NCBI GenBank assembly: GCA_910585005.1 | Contig: CAJUCN010000004.1 | Span: 124,001 to 188,000 of the forward strand | Origin: an uncultured Lachnospiraceae bacterium | Lineage (GTDB): Bacteria; Bacillota; Clostridia; Lachnospirales; Lachnospiraceae | Reading direction: 5' to 3' | DNA length: 64,000 bases | Shown here: one piece after another, positions 34,258 to 41,772 of the stretch | How the letters are laid out: the number at the start of each line of letters is the position of its first letter | Numbering within the stretch: the first letter of the stretch is position 1 | The notes under the pieces: model-generated | Databases searched by the model: none | What the model saw: the letters and a program-made list of their open reading frames with translations, nothing else | Told to the model about the DNA's origin: nothing | Translations under genes and position numbers: made by a program

Positions 34258-34632
34258 ATGTCAGAACCGATGATGAATATTAAGGCCTTAGCGGGAAAGG
34301 CAATCCTGGCCCTTGAGGACAAAAAAGCAGAAGATGTCCGAATCATTGATATTAGTGAAGTATCGGTGATCGCTGATTATTTTATTATAGCGAATGGAAA
34401 TAATGGCAGCCAGATTCAGGCAATGGCAGATGAAGTAGAGGAGAAGCTTTATAAAGCCGGATGTCCGTTAAAGCAAAAGGAAGGGTACAATAATGCCAAC
34501 TGGGTTCTTTTGGATTTCGGGGATATTATTGTCCACATTTTTGATAAAGAAAACCGGCTATTTTATGACCTGGAACGCATTTGGAGAGATGGGAAACAAA
34601 TTCTCCCGGAAGAATTGAAATCAGAAGCATAA
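34258..34632 (+). CDS. rsfS: Ribosomal silencing factor RsfS
   Basis: A 124-residue RsfS/Iojap protein that binds L14 and blocks subunit joining in starved cells. The block KKAEDVRIIDISEVSVIADYFIIANG and the NANWVLLDFGDIIVHIF motif are diagnostic. ATG 34258 has GGAGGAATATT upstream, whereas an in-frame ATG at 34222 lies in the yqeK end. It closes the operon at a long hairpin. Confidence 0.95.
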   Translation: MSEPMMNIKALAGKAILALEDKKAEDVRIIDISEVSVIADYFIIANGNNGSQIQAMADEVEEKLYKAGCPLKQKEGYNNANWVLLDFGDIIVHIFDKENRLFYDLERIWRDGKQILPEELKSEA

Positions 34633-34666
34633 TGAAAGGAATCAGAGTTTTCTGATCCCTTTCATT
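34631..34666. terminator. Bidirectional terminator between rsfS and the DUF378 gene
   Basis: A 16-bp stem with one mismatch (AATGAAAGGAATCAGA and its complement) overlaps the end of rsfS and separates two convergent genes. T-rich sequence lies further right. Confidence 0.7.
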
Positions 34667-34698
34667 CATACACTTTTTCGTTTTTTATCCTGCAGAGC

Positions 34699-34917
34699 CT
34701 AGGTGTTTGATCTTTCCGTTCCGCCGGTATACATATAGAAGGTTATCAGATACAAACCGCAGATACCGACAATTGCGTAGATAATCCGTGCAAGCCAGGA
34801 CATGTTCCCAAAGATAAATGCCACCAGGTCAAAAGAAAAAAATCCAATCAATCCCCAGTTCACCGCACCAATAATGGCAAGTGTAAGCGCTATGCAGTCT
34901 AACAATTTATTATTCAT
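34699..34917 (-). CDS. DUF378 small membrane protein
   Basis: A 72-residue protein with two transmembrane helices (about 4-26 and 39-62), separated by a short loop. The block LALIIGAVNWGLIG-like (here LTLAIIGAVNWGLIGFFSFDLVAFIFG) is the DUF378 signature. The function is unknown. The ribosome binding site GGAGGTGG is strong. It stands alone and converges on rsfS. Confidence 0.85.
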   Translation of the reverse strand: MNNKLLDCIALTLAIIGAVNWGLIGFFSFDLVAFIFGNMSWLARIIYAIVGICGLYLITFYMYTGGTERSNT

Positions 34918-34944
34918 TTTTCATCCACCTCCATACATAAGTTT

Positions 34945-34966
34945 TGAAAGCTTTTTAAGGCTTTCA
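34945..34966. repeat. Short inverted repeat upstream of the DUF378 gene
   Basis: TGAAAGC and GCTTTCA are separated by 8 bp. It lies in the leader of the minus-strand gene and behind the liv promoter. The role is unknown. Confidence 0.6.
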
Positions 34967-35010
34967 GGTTTATTTTTGCCAAAAATCTAAAAAATATGTA
35001 AAACACTAAG

Positions 35011-35048
35011 TTGACAAGAAATTTGTTTATGTGTATAATTGTATACAA
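35011..35048 (+). promoter_or_regulatory. Consensus sigma-A promoter of the liv operon with start-site palindrome
   Basis: TTGACA (35011-35016), 17 bp and TATAAT (35034-35039) are a perfect consensus. A 10-bp palindrome TTGTATACAA (35039-35048) straddles the predicted start site and could be an operator. Confidence 0.85.
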
Positions 35049-35071
35049 AATAATTTTGAGGAGGAAAAATT

Positions 35072-36313
35072 ATGAAAAAAATTACCAAAATAATGAGTCT
35101 TATTCTTGCATGTGCAATGACCATGACATTGCTTGCAGGATGTGCGGATGCAGGGGCTAAGGATGCTGCAGAGCCATCTTCTGACGCAGCAGCTGGGACA
35201 AATGCGGATGCGGAAGATAATGGAAACGCAGGCACCCACACAGAAGCCGTATTTATGATAGGGGCGATTGGCCCGGCTACTGGCGGTGCGGCTGTTTATG
35301 GAATTGCCGTAAAGAATGGTACGGAACTTGCAATTAAAGAGATCAATGAAGCTGGCGGTATCAATGGCGTTATGATCGAGTATAATTTCCAGGACGATGA
35401 ACTGGACAATGAAAAATCCGTCAATGCGTACAATACTTTAAAGGATTGGGGTATGCAGATGCTTGTTGGTACGACCACCAGCGGATGCTGTATTGCGGTT
35501 AAGGCAGAAACATCCAATGACAATATGTTCCAGTTGACTCCTTCCGGATCAGCCGTTGATATCCTGAAAGATAACGACAATGTTTTCCAGGTATGTTTTA
35601 CAGACCCTAACCAGGGAATCGGTGCGGCACAGTACATTGGCGATAACTCTGTAGCACAGAAGGTTGCTATCATTTACGATAGTTCTGATGTATATTCATC
35701 TGGCATTTATGAAAAATTCACACAGGAAGCGGAAAATCAGCCTTTTGAGATTGTATCTGCAGAAGCGTTTACGGCTGATAACAAGACGGACTTTTCCGTA
35801 CAGCTCCAGAAGGCAAAAGATGCGGGGGCGGAACTGGTCTTTCTGCCAATCTACTATACGGAAGCTTCTTTGATCCTTACCCAGGCAAATGCAATGGGAT
35901 ATGAGCCAAAGTTTTTCGGATGTGACGGGTTAGATGGTATTCTTAATGTTGAAAATTTTGATACTTCTTTAGCGGAAGGGGTTATGCTTCTTACTCCATT
36001 CGCAGCAGATGCAGAAGATGAAGCAACCAAAGCATTTGTAAGCGCTTATCAGGCTGCTTACGGTGATACGCCAAATCAGTTTGCAGCAGATGCTTATGAT
36101 GCAGTCTATATCATCAAGGCTGCCATTGAAAAGAGCGGCGCTATGCCTACAGAAAGTGTATCTGATATCTGTGACAAATTAAAAGTAGCAATGACAGAAA
36201 TTACAGTGGATGGTCTAACTGGCGAAGCTATGACTTGGGATTCGGATGGTGCAGTTAATAAGTCTCCTAAAGCAATGGAAATCGTTAACGGCAATTACTC
36301 ACTTATCCAGTAA
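35072..36313 (+). CDS. livK: Branched-chain amino acid ABC transporter substrate-binding lipoprotein LivK
   Basis: A 413-residue lipoprotein. The signal peptide ends in a lipobox LLAGC (Cys24), followed by an Ala/Asp-rich linker and a periplasmic-binding-protein type I fold (IGPATGGAAVYGIAVKNGTELAIKEIN). It captures leucine, isoleucine, valine or a related ligand outside the membrane and delivers it to LivHM. The exact ligand is not readable. The GAGGAGG ribosome binding site is strong, and a terminator-like hairpin after the gene would keep livK expression above the rest. Confidence 0.93.
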   Translation: MKKITKIMSLILACAMTMTLLAGCADAGAKDAAEPSSDAAAGTNADAEDNGNAGTHTEAVFMIGAIGPATGGAAVYGIAVKNGTELAIKEINEAGGINGVMIEYNFQDDELDNEKSVNAYNTLKDWGMQMLVGTTTSGCCIAVKAETSNDNMFQLTPSGSAVDILKDNDNVFQVCFTDPNQGIGAAQYIGDNSVAQKVAIIYDSSDVYSSGIYEKFTQEAENQPFEIVSAEAFTADNKTDFSVQLQKAKDAGAELVFLPIYYTEASLILTQANAMGYEPKFFGCDGLDGILNVENFDTSLAEGVMLLTPFAADAEDEATKAFVSAYQAAYGDTPNQFAADAYDAVYIIKAAIEKSGAMPTESVSDICDKLKVAMTEITVDGLTGEAMTWDSDGAVNKSPKAMEIVNGNYSLIQ

Positions 36314-36325
36314 TGCAAAATGGCC

Positions 36326-36365
36326 AATGAGGGTTGCAGAGTAATGCAGCCCTCATTTTTCTTTT
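36326..36365 (+). terminator. Intra-operon terminator between livK and livH
   Basis: A 13-bp stem (AATGAGGGTTGCA with its complement, one G-T pair), a GAGTAA loop and a TTTTTCTTTT tail. A weak promoter TTGCCA-18-TATACT (36368-36397) lies just beyond. Confidence 0.85.
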
Positions 36366-36367
36366 AC

Positions 36368-36397
36368 TTGCCAGTGATACTGATTATCTGATATACT
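36368..36397 (+). promoter_or_regulatory. Possible secondary promoter for livHMGF
   Basis: TTGCCA and TATACT are separated by 18 bp and lie directly after the intra-operon terminator, about 30 bp before livH. Confidence 0.45.
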
Positions 36398-36429
36398 TAA
36401 TTGACAAAATTATACACAGAGGTGTTTTC

Positions 36430-37314
36430 ATGAGTTTTATATCCTATTTGATCAACGGAATAAGTTTAGGAAGCGTATATGCCATTATTGCCCTTGGCTA
36501 CACTATGGTGTATGGAATCGCAAAAATGCTGAATTTTGCCCATGGCGATGTCATTATGGTTGGGGGATTTACTATATTTTATGCGGTCAGTATGCAGGGG
36601 CTACCGCCTTTTGTTGGAGTGCTGCTGGCAGTGGTATTATGTACGATCCTGGGAATTACGATCGAATACATTGCCTATAGGCCGTTGAGACAGGCGGCGT
36701 CTTCTCTTGCGGTCCTTATCACTGCAATCGGTGTCAGTTATTTGCTGCAAAATCTCGCTTTACTGATTTTTGGGGCAAATACCAAAGCATTTACATCTGT
36801 TGTAACGATTCCTGCCATAAAGCTTGCTAAGGGACAGATCACTATTTCCGGGGAAACGATTGTAACAATCATTTCCTGCATTGTCATTATGGTGGGGCTT
36901 AGCTTATTTATTAATAAAACAAAAGCAGGACAAGCAATGCTGGCAGTGTCGGAGGATAAGGGTGCAGCACAGCTTATGGGGATTAATGTGAATCGTACCA
37001 TTTCTCTTACGTTTGCCATTGGTTCGGCGCTTGCTGCCATTGCTGGAATGCTGCTTTGCTCCGCTTATCCCTCACTTACCCCTTATACTGGTTCTATGCC
37101 GGGAATCAAGGCATTTGTGGCTGCCGTGTTTGGGGGTATCGGATCGATCCCCGGTGCATTGATTGGCGGGGTAGTTCTTGGTATTATAGAAATTCTCGGG
37201 AAGGCATATATATCGTCCCAAATGGCGGATGCCATTGTGTTCCTTGTCTTGATCATTGTCCTTCTTGTTAAACCTACGGGTATTCTCGGAAAGAAAATTC
37301 AGGAGAAGGTATAG
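36430..37314 (+). CDS. livH: Branched-chain amino acid ABC transporter permease LivH
   Basis: A 294-residue permease with about eight transmembrane helices. The N-terminal ISLGSVYAIIALGYTMVYGIAKMLNFAHGD and the EAA-like loop VNRTISLTFAIGSALAAIAG are family hallmarks. It forms the channel with LivM. ATG 36430 follows AGAGGTG. The ATG at 36334 in the same frame is part of the terminator stem and is rejected as the start. Confidence 0.95.
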   Translation: MSFISYLINGISLGSVYAIIALGYTMVYGIAKMLNFAHGDVIMVGGFTIFYAVSMQGLPPFVGVLLAVVLCTILGITIEYIAYRPLRQAASSLAVLITAIGVSYLLQNLALLIFGANTKAFTSVVTIPAIKLAKGQITISGETIVTIISCIVIMVGLSLFINKTKAGQAMLAVSEDKGAAQLMGINVNRTISLTFAIGSALAAIAGMLLCSAYPSLTPYTGSMPGIKAFVAAVFGGIGSIPGALIGGVVLGIIEILGKAYISSQMADAIVFLVLIIVLLVKPTGILGKKIQEKV

Positions 37315-37326
37315 GAGGAAACAGAC

Positions 37327-38394
37327 GTGAAAAAATATAAAATAACGAAAAACGTAAGAGATAATATTCTTACATACGGGATTGTAATTTTAGCGTATTT
37401 CATCATCCAGATGATGATTCATACAGGTAAAATTTCCAGTTTGATGCAGGGGCTTTTGGTTCCGTTATGTATTTATGTCATCCTTGCTGTGTCTTTAAAT
37501 CTTACGGTAGGTATTTTAGGGGAGCTGAGTTTAGGCCATGCTGGATTTATGTGTGTGGGCGCTTTTACAAGCGCGTTCTTTTCCAAGTGCATGGAAGACG
37601 TAATCACATTTGGATTTTTACGTTTTGCCTTGGCATTATTGATTGGGAGTCTCAGCGCTGCGCTGGTTGGTTTTTTGATTGGTATGCCGGTTCTTCGCTT
37701 AAAAGGGGACTATCTGGCAATTGTCACGCTTGCATTTGGTGAGATTATCAAAAATGTAGTAAATGTTTTGTATATTGGTAAAGATAGCAGCGGGATACAT
37801 TTTTCTATGAAAGATTCTCTTTCGCTGGGGCTTATGGAAGATGGCGAAGTGATTATTAATGGCGCACAGGGGATTACCGGCACTCCCAAAGATTCCACTT
37901 TTACGATAGGGATTGTTTTGATTATCCTGACGCTTTTTATTGTCCTTAACTTGATCCATTCCAGGGATGGACGTGCGATCATGGCGATTCGTGACAATAT
38001 TATTGCTGCGGAATCAATCGGGATCAATATTACCAAATATAAATTAATGGCATTTTCCATATCGGCTGCCCTTGCCGGAGTGGCTGGAGTGCTTTATTCC
38101 CATAACCTTAACAGTCTTATGGCGACCCCTAAAAATTTTGGCTATAATATGTCGATCATGATCTTGGTTTTTGTGGTTTTGGGCGGAATAGGGAACATCC
38201 GAGGCTCTATCATTGCAGCAGTGGTTCTTACATTACTTCCTGAATTACTGCGGGGGCTGAATAACTACCGTATGCTGATCTATGCAATTGTGCTGATCTT
38301 GATGATGCTCTTTAATTGGAGTCCTAAACTGGTAGAACTTCGGAAAAGGTTCTCACCCAGGCGGCTACTAAACAGAACCAGGGAGGTGCAGTGA
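37327..38394 (+). CDS. livM: Branched-chain amino acid ABC transporter permease LivM
   Basis: A 355-residue polytopic permease. The block LAVSLNLTVGILGELSLGHAGFMCVGAF and the GRAIMAIRDNIIAAESIGINITKYK loop are typical of LivM. It starts with GTG at 37327, preceded by AGGAGG 12 bp after livH. A longer central loop (about 160-190) carries a MEDGEVIINGAQGITG segment often seen in the family. Confidence 0.94.
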   Translation: MKKYKITKNVRDNILTYGIVILAYFIIQMMIHTGKISSLMQGLLVPLCIYVILAVSLNLTVGILGELSLGHAGFMCVGAFTSAFFSKCMEDVITFGFLRFALALLIGSLSAALVGFLIGMPVLRLKGDYLAIVTLAFGEIIKNVVNVLYIGKDSSGIHFSMKDSLSLGLMEDGEVIINGAQGITGTPKDSTFTIGIVLIILTLFIVLNLIHSRDGRAIMAIRDNIIAAESIGINITKYKLMAFSISAALAGVAGVLYSHNLNSLMATPKNFGYNMSIMILVFVVLGGIGNIRGSIIAAVVLTLLPELLRGLNNYRMLIYAIVLILMMLFNWSPKLVELRKRFSPRRLLNRTREVQ

Positions 38395-38395
38395 T

Positions 38396-39157
38396 ATGGC
38401 AGCTTTATTAGAGGTAAATAATCTTAGCATTTCCTTTGGCGGGCTTCGCGCAGTGGATGATTTTGGAATATCCATAAAAAAGGGACAGTTGTATGGATTG
38501 ATCGGACCAAACGGTGCCGGAAAAACAACTGTATTTAATCTTCTCACAGGTGTGTATAAGCCCAATGAGGGGATCATTACGCTTGACGGGGCAAATATAA
38601 CTGGATTAAAAACAATTGAGATCAATAAAGCCGGGATTGCCAGAACGTTTCAGAATATCCGCCTATTTAAGGATTTGACCGTTCTTGATAATGTAAAGGC
38701 GGGACTTCATAACCACTATAGCTATTCCGCAGTGGAAGGTATTTTTCGGATGCCCAGATATTTTAAAATGGAATCGGCGATGAACGAACGGGCAATGGAA
38801 CTTTTAAAAGTTTTTGAACTTGATGAAGAGGCTGGCTATCTTGCGGCAAACCTTCCTTATGGCAAGCAGCGTAAACTTGAAATTGCACGGGCGCTTGCTA
38901 CAAAGCCCAAGATTCTTCTTCTGGATGAACCTGCTGCAGGCATGAATCCCAACGAAACAATAGAGCTAATGAACACAATCCGTTTTGTGAGAGATAATTT
39001 TGACATGACTATCCTTTTGATCGAGCACGATATGAAGCTTGTTTCTGGTATTTGTGAAGAACTTACAGTCCTTAATTTTGGACGTATTCTGACACAGGGA
39101 CCAACGAGCACAGTTTTAAGCGACCCGCAGGTTATCACTGCTTATCTTGGCGAATGA
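38396..39157 (+). CDS. livG: Branched-chain amino acid ABC transporter ATPase LivG
   Basis: A 253-residue ABC ATPase. Walker A is GPNGAGKTT (near 38-46), the signature is degenerate (LPYGKQRKLEIARAL), Walker B is ILLLDEPAAGMNP, and the switch His is in LLIEHDM. The LivG-type insert IARTFQNIRLFKDLTVLDNV is present. It hydrolyses ATP on the inner side together with LivF. The start overlaps the end of livM closely. Confidence 0.95.
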   Translation: MAALLEVNNLSISFGGLRAVDDFGISIKKGQLYGLIGPNGAGKTTVFNLLTGVYKPNEGIITLDGANITGLKTIEINKAGIARTFQNIRLFKDLTVLDNVKAGLHNHYSYSAVEGIFRMPRYFKMESAMNERAMELLKVFELDEEAGYLAANLPYGKQRKLEIARALATKPKILLLDEPAAGMNPNETIELMNTIRFVRDNFDMTILLIEHDMKLVSGICEELTVLNFGRILTQGPTSTVLSDPQVITAYLGE

Positions 39158-39192
39158 TTTTGAGGCATATGTAAAGTAGAGGAGAATAAATC

Positions 39193-39903
39193 ATGGCAAT
39201 GCTTGAAATAAAGGATTTGGAAGTATTTTATGGAATGATACAAGCGATAAAAGGTGTATCTTTTGAAGTAAATGAAGGGGAAGTCATTGCGCTTATTGGT
39301 GCAAATGGAGCTGGCAAGACAACGATCCTTCACACAATCACCGGCCTTTTGGAAGCCAAAAAGGGAACCGTTACATTTGATGGAAAGGATATCACAAAGG
39401 TTCCTGCCCATAAGATTGTTTCTATGGGTATGGCTCACGTCCCGGAAGGCAGGCGCGTATTCGCTAATCTTACAGTATATCAGAATTTGAAAATGGGAGC
39501 TTATACAAGAAAGGATAAAACGGAAATTGAGGAAACTCTAAAAACGGTATATAAACGCTTTCCGAGGCTTGAAGAGCGGCATAATCAGCTTGCAGGGACA
39601 TTAAGTGGGGGAGAGCAGCAAATGCTTGCCATGGGCAGGGCTTTGATGTCCCACCCAAGAATTCTGCTTATGGATGAGCCATCGATGGGTCTTTCTCCGA
39701 TTTTTGTCAATGAAATATTTGATATTATTAAAAGTGTAAGCGCTGGAGGAACTACGGTGCTTTTGGTAGAACAAAATGCGAAGAAGGCTTTGTCCATATC
39801 TGACAGGGGCTATGTTCTTGAAACGGGCAGAATCGTACTGGAGGGAAAATCTGACGAACTTTTGAATAATGATTCTATTAAAAAGGCATATTTGGGTGAA
39901 TAA
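39193..39903 (+). CDS. livF: Branched-chain amino acid ABC transporter ATPase LivF
   Basis: A 236-residue ABC ATPase with Walker A GANGAGKTT, signature LSGGEQQMLAMGRAL, Walker B ILLMDEPSMGLSP and switch His replaced by Gln in LLVEQNA, which is normal for LivF. It pairs with LivG to power the transporter and is the last transport gene of the operon. A kinase-like gene follows after about 18 bp. Confidence 0.95.
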   Translation: MAMLEIKDLEVFYGMIQAIKGVSFEVNEGEVIALIGANGAGKTTILHTITGLLEAKKGTVTFDGKDITKVPAHKIVSMGMAHVPEGRRVFANLTVYQNLKMGAYTRKDKTEIEETLKTVYKRFPRLEERHNQLAGTLSGGEQQMLAMGRALMSHPRILLMDEPSMGLSPIFVNEIFDIIKSVSAGGTTVLLVEQNAKKALSISDRGYVLETGRIVLEGKSDELLNNDSIKKAYLGE

Positions 39904-39921
39904 CGAAAAGAGGTGTACATA

Positions 39922-40545
39922 ATGAATGACAAGATCGTGATCACAATAGCAAGACAGTATGGAAGCGGCGGACGGACAGTGGGAAAAATGCTTTCAGAAA
40001 AGCTAGGTATTCATTTTTATGACAAAGAGCTTATGAAACTTGCTTCAGAGGATAGCGGAATCAATGAAGCTCTGTTTGCCGGCGCTGATGAAAAAATCAA
40101 AAGTACCCGGCTCTTTAAAATTGCCCACAGTGTATATCATGGAGAGCTGATTCCTCCGGAAAGTGATGATTTTGTTTCCACACAAAATCTGTTTAATTAT
40201 CAGGCTAAGATTATTAAACGTCTGGCGCAGGAGGAGTCATGTATCATTGTTGGCCGCTGTGCAGATTTCATTCTGAGGGATTATGATAATGTACTTAGTG
40301 TCTTTATCCATGCGCCGCATGATTATTGTATGGAACAGGCAGCTTTAAAACACAGTATGTCGCCTAAAGAACTGGAACGTTTTATCCTGAAAACTGATAA
40401 ACATAAAGCAGAGTATTACAAATATTATACGGGAAGAGAGTGGACGGACGCCAGAAATTATGATTTATGCCTTGACAGTTCCAAGCTTGGTTATGATAGA
40501 TGCGTAGAAGAAATTGTTTCTTATATCAATGTAAGATTTAAATGA
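39922..40545 (+). CDS. Cytidylate-kinase-like family protein (copy 1)
   Basis: A 207-residue P-loop protein of the cytidylate kinase-like family (Cytidylate_kin2). The nucleotide-binding loop is ARQYGSGGRTVGKML, followed by CIIVGRCADFILRD and the C-terminal motif YYKYYTGREWTDARNYDLCLDSSKLG. A true Cmk role is unproven, and these proteins are usually annotated without a known substrate. The start ATG 39922 has AGAGGTG upstream. It is closely linked to livF, so the two may share a transcript. A paralogue lies at 45933-46562. Confidence 0.8.
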   Translation: MNDKIVITIARQYGSGGRTVGKMLSEKLGIHFYDKELMKLASEDSGINEALFAGADEKIKSTRLFKIAHSVYHGELIPPESDDFVSTQNLFNYQAKIIKRLAQEESCIIVGRCADFILRDYDNVLSVFIHAPHDYCMEQAALKHSMSPKELERFILKTDKHKAEYYKYYTGREWTDARNYDLCLDSSKLGYDRCVEEIVSYINVRFK

Positions 40546-40558
40546 TTGATACTATTAT

Positions 40559-40588
40559 CCCCGCAGCAAGCTGCGGGGAATTTCTTTA
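40559..40588. terminator. Terminator between the kinase-like gene and lexA
   Basis: The stem CCCCGCAG/CTGCGGGG with a CAAG tetraloop is followed by a T-rich run. It separates convergent genes and overlaps the lexA stop. Confidence 0.85.
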
Positions 40589-41203
40589 ACGAAAAATTCT
40601 AAAAACTCCAAATACCTTTCCAAGGATCTGACAGTCATCCACGATAATCGGATCCATCGTATCATTTTCGGGCTGTAGGCGAATATGCCCATCTTCCTTG
40701 TAATAGGTTTTAACAGTGGCAGAGTCATCAATAAGGGCCACTACCATGTCCCCATTCCTTGCTGTATTGCAGGAATTCACGAAAATCTGATCTCCACTTA
40801 ATATCCCGGCATTGATCATGGAATCCCCTTTCACATTTAAGATAAACGACTCTCCGTGAGGAATAAATTCTGCTGGGACCGGAAAATAACTATCGATGTT
40901 TTCTTCTGCAAGGATCGGTGTACCGGCAGCTACATGTCCGACAACGGGAAGACTAACCATTTCTGTGCGTACCATTTGAAAATTATCGTCACAAATTTCA
41001 ATTGCACGAGGTTTCGTGGGATCTCTTCGTATGTATCCGTTTTTTTCTAATGTTTCGAGATGGGAATGAACTGATGATGTCGATTTAAGATGAACTGCTT
41101 CGCAGATCTCCCTTACGGCTGGCGGATAACCTCTTTTTAAAATTTCTTCCTTGATATAATCAAGAATCTCCTGTTGTTTCGTGCTGATCTTTCCGTATCC
41201 CAT
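40586..41203 (-). CDS. lexA: SOS repressor LexA
   Basis: A 205-residue LexA. The winged-helix DNA-binding domain covers about 1-70 (YPPAVREICEAVHLKSTSSVHSHLETLEKNGYIRRD). The self-cleavage bond is Ala93-Gly94 in VAAGTP. The serine-lysine dyad is Ser128 (GDSM) and Lys165 (VKTYY). RecA filaments trigger cleavage, releasing SOS genes. The start at 41203 has GGGAGGG upstream. A frame extending to 41245 has no such site. It diverges from the YneA-like gene across several LexA-like boxes. Confidence 0.96.
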   Translation of the reverse strand: MGYGKISTKQQEILDYIKEEILKRGYPPAVREICEAVHLKSTSSVHSHLETLEKNGYIRRDPTKPRAIEICDDNFQMVRTEMVSLPVVGHVAAGTPILAEENIDSYFPVPAEFIPHGESFILNVKGDSMINAGILSGDQIFVNSCNTARNGDMVVALIDDSATVKTYYKEDGHIRLQPENDTMDPIIVDDCQILGKVFGVFRIFR

Positions 41204-41235
41204 GAAAACCCTCCCTTGAAATTTACTATAAATAA

Positions 41236-41264
41236 AGTATAACATAGGAAAATTAAAATAGCAA
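41236..41264 (-). promoter_or_regulatory. lexA promoter
   Basis: On the minus strand TTGCTA (41264-41259) and TATACT (41241-41236) are spaced by 17 bp. A LexA-like box (41276-41287) lies just upstream. Confidence 0.65.
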
Positions 41265-41275
41265 ACATATATTCC

Positions 41276-41287
41276 AAATATTTGTTC
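41276..41287. promoter_or_regulatory. LexA-like box 1
   Basis: AAAT-ATTT-GTTC fits one half-site of the Gram-positive consensus GAAC-N4-GTTC fully and the other weakly. It is closest to the lexA promoter. Confidence 0.5.
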
Positions 41288-41305
41288 GATTTTCTCTCAA
41301 ATCTA

Positions 41306-41334
41306 TTGACAACAGAATATACGTTCGGTATAAT
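41306..41334 (+). promoter_or_regulatory. Promoter of the YneA-like gene with LexA box in the spacer
   Basis: TTGACA (41306-41311), 17 bp and TATAAT (41329-41334). The LexA-like box GAAT-ATAC-GTTC (41315-41326) lies entirely within the spacer, so bound LexA would block RNA polymerase. Confidence 0.85.
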
Positions 41335-41342
41335 CTTAACAT

Positions 41343-41367
41343 AAACAAATGTTCGGAATATTTGTTC
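41343..41367. promoter_or_regulatory. LexA-like boxes 3 and 4 downstream of the start site
   Basis: AAAC-AAAT-GTTC (41343-41354) and GAAT-ATTT-GTTC (41356-41367) are 13 bp apart, in the leader of the YneA-like gene. Both match GAAC-N4-GTTC except at one or two positions of the left half. Confidence 0.65.
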
Positions 41368-41400
41368 GGAGATATGGGAACGATTTTGAAGGAGGAAGAT

Positions 41401-41772
41401 ATGAATATTTCATTGAGTGAACGCAGGATACGAAATAACCGGATACGCAGAAGACGTGAATTACGGCGTCGCTTTTTGATGTTTATGTTCACTCTTATTT
41501 TATCTGCTGGTTTTTCTCTTATGTTCTTTAGCTTTAGGACAAAAGCACAGGGTAATAATGAAGTTTTCCAATACAAATATTATAAGAGCATCGTCATTGA
41601 ACGTGGCGATACTCTATGGGGGTTCGCTGATGAGTATGGGATTGGAAACAACTATGAATCCCACCAGGAATATGTCGATGAAGTAATTCGTATGAATGGA
41701 TTATCAGGTGATAGCATTACAACCGGACAATCCATTATCATTCCTTATTACAGCTCTGAATTTGCGGGATGA
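41401..41772 (+). CDS. YneA-like SOS cell division suppressor (LysM protein)
   Basis: A 123-residue protein: a strongly basic N terminus (RRIRNNRIRRRRELRRR), one transmembrane helix (about 25-45) and an extracellular LysM domain (about 61-117; YYKSIVIERGDTLWGFADEYG, ending ITTGQSIIIPYY). This layout and the position opposite lexA match Bacillus YneA, which delays septation during DNA damage. The start ATG 41401 follows GGAGGAAGAT. Four LexA-like boxes upstream indicate SOS control. The last 25 bp overlap the convergent recombinase gene. Confidence 0.85.
   Translation: MNISLSERRIRNNRIRRRRELRRRFLMFMFTLILSAGFSLMFFSFRTKAQGNNEVFQYKYYKSIVIERGDTLWGFADEYGIGNNYESHQEYVDEVIRMNGLSGDSITTGQSIIIPYYSSEFAG

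Noticed and set aside
36334..36429. N-terminal extension of LivH
   Set aside because: The ATG is within the terminator hairpin, and the family N terminus begins at 36430.
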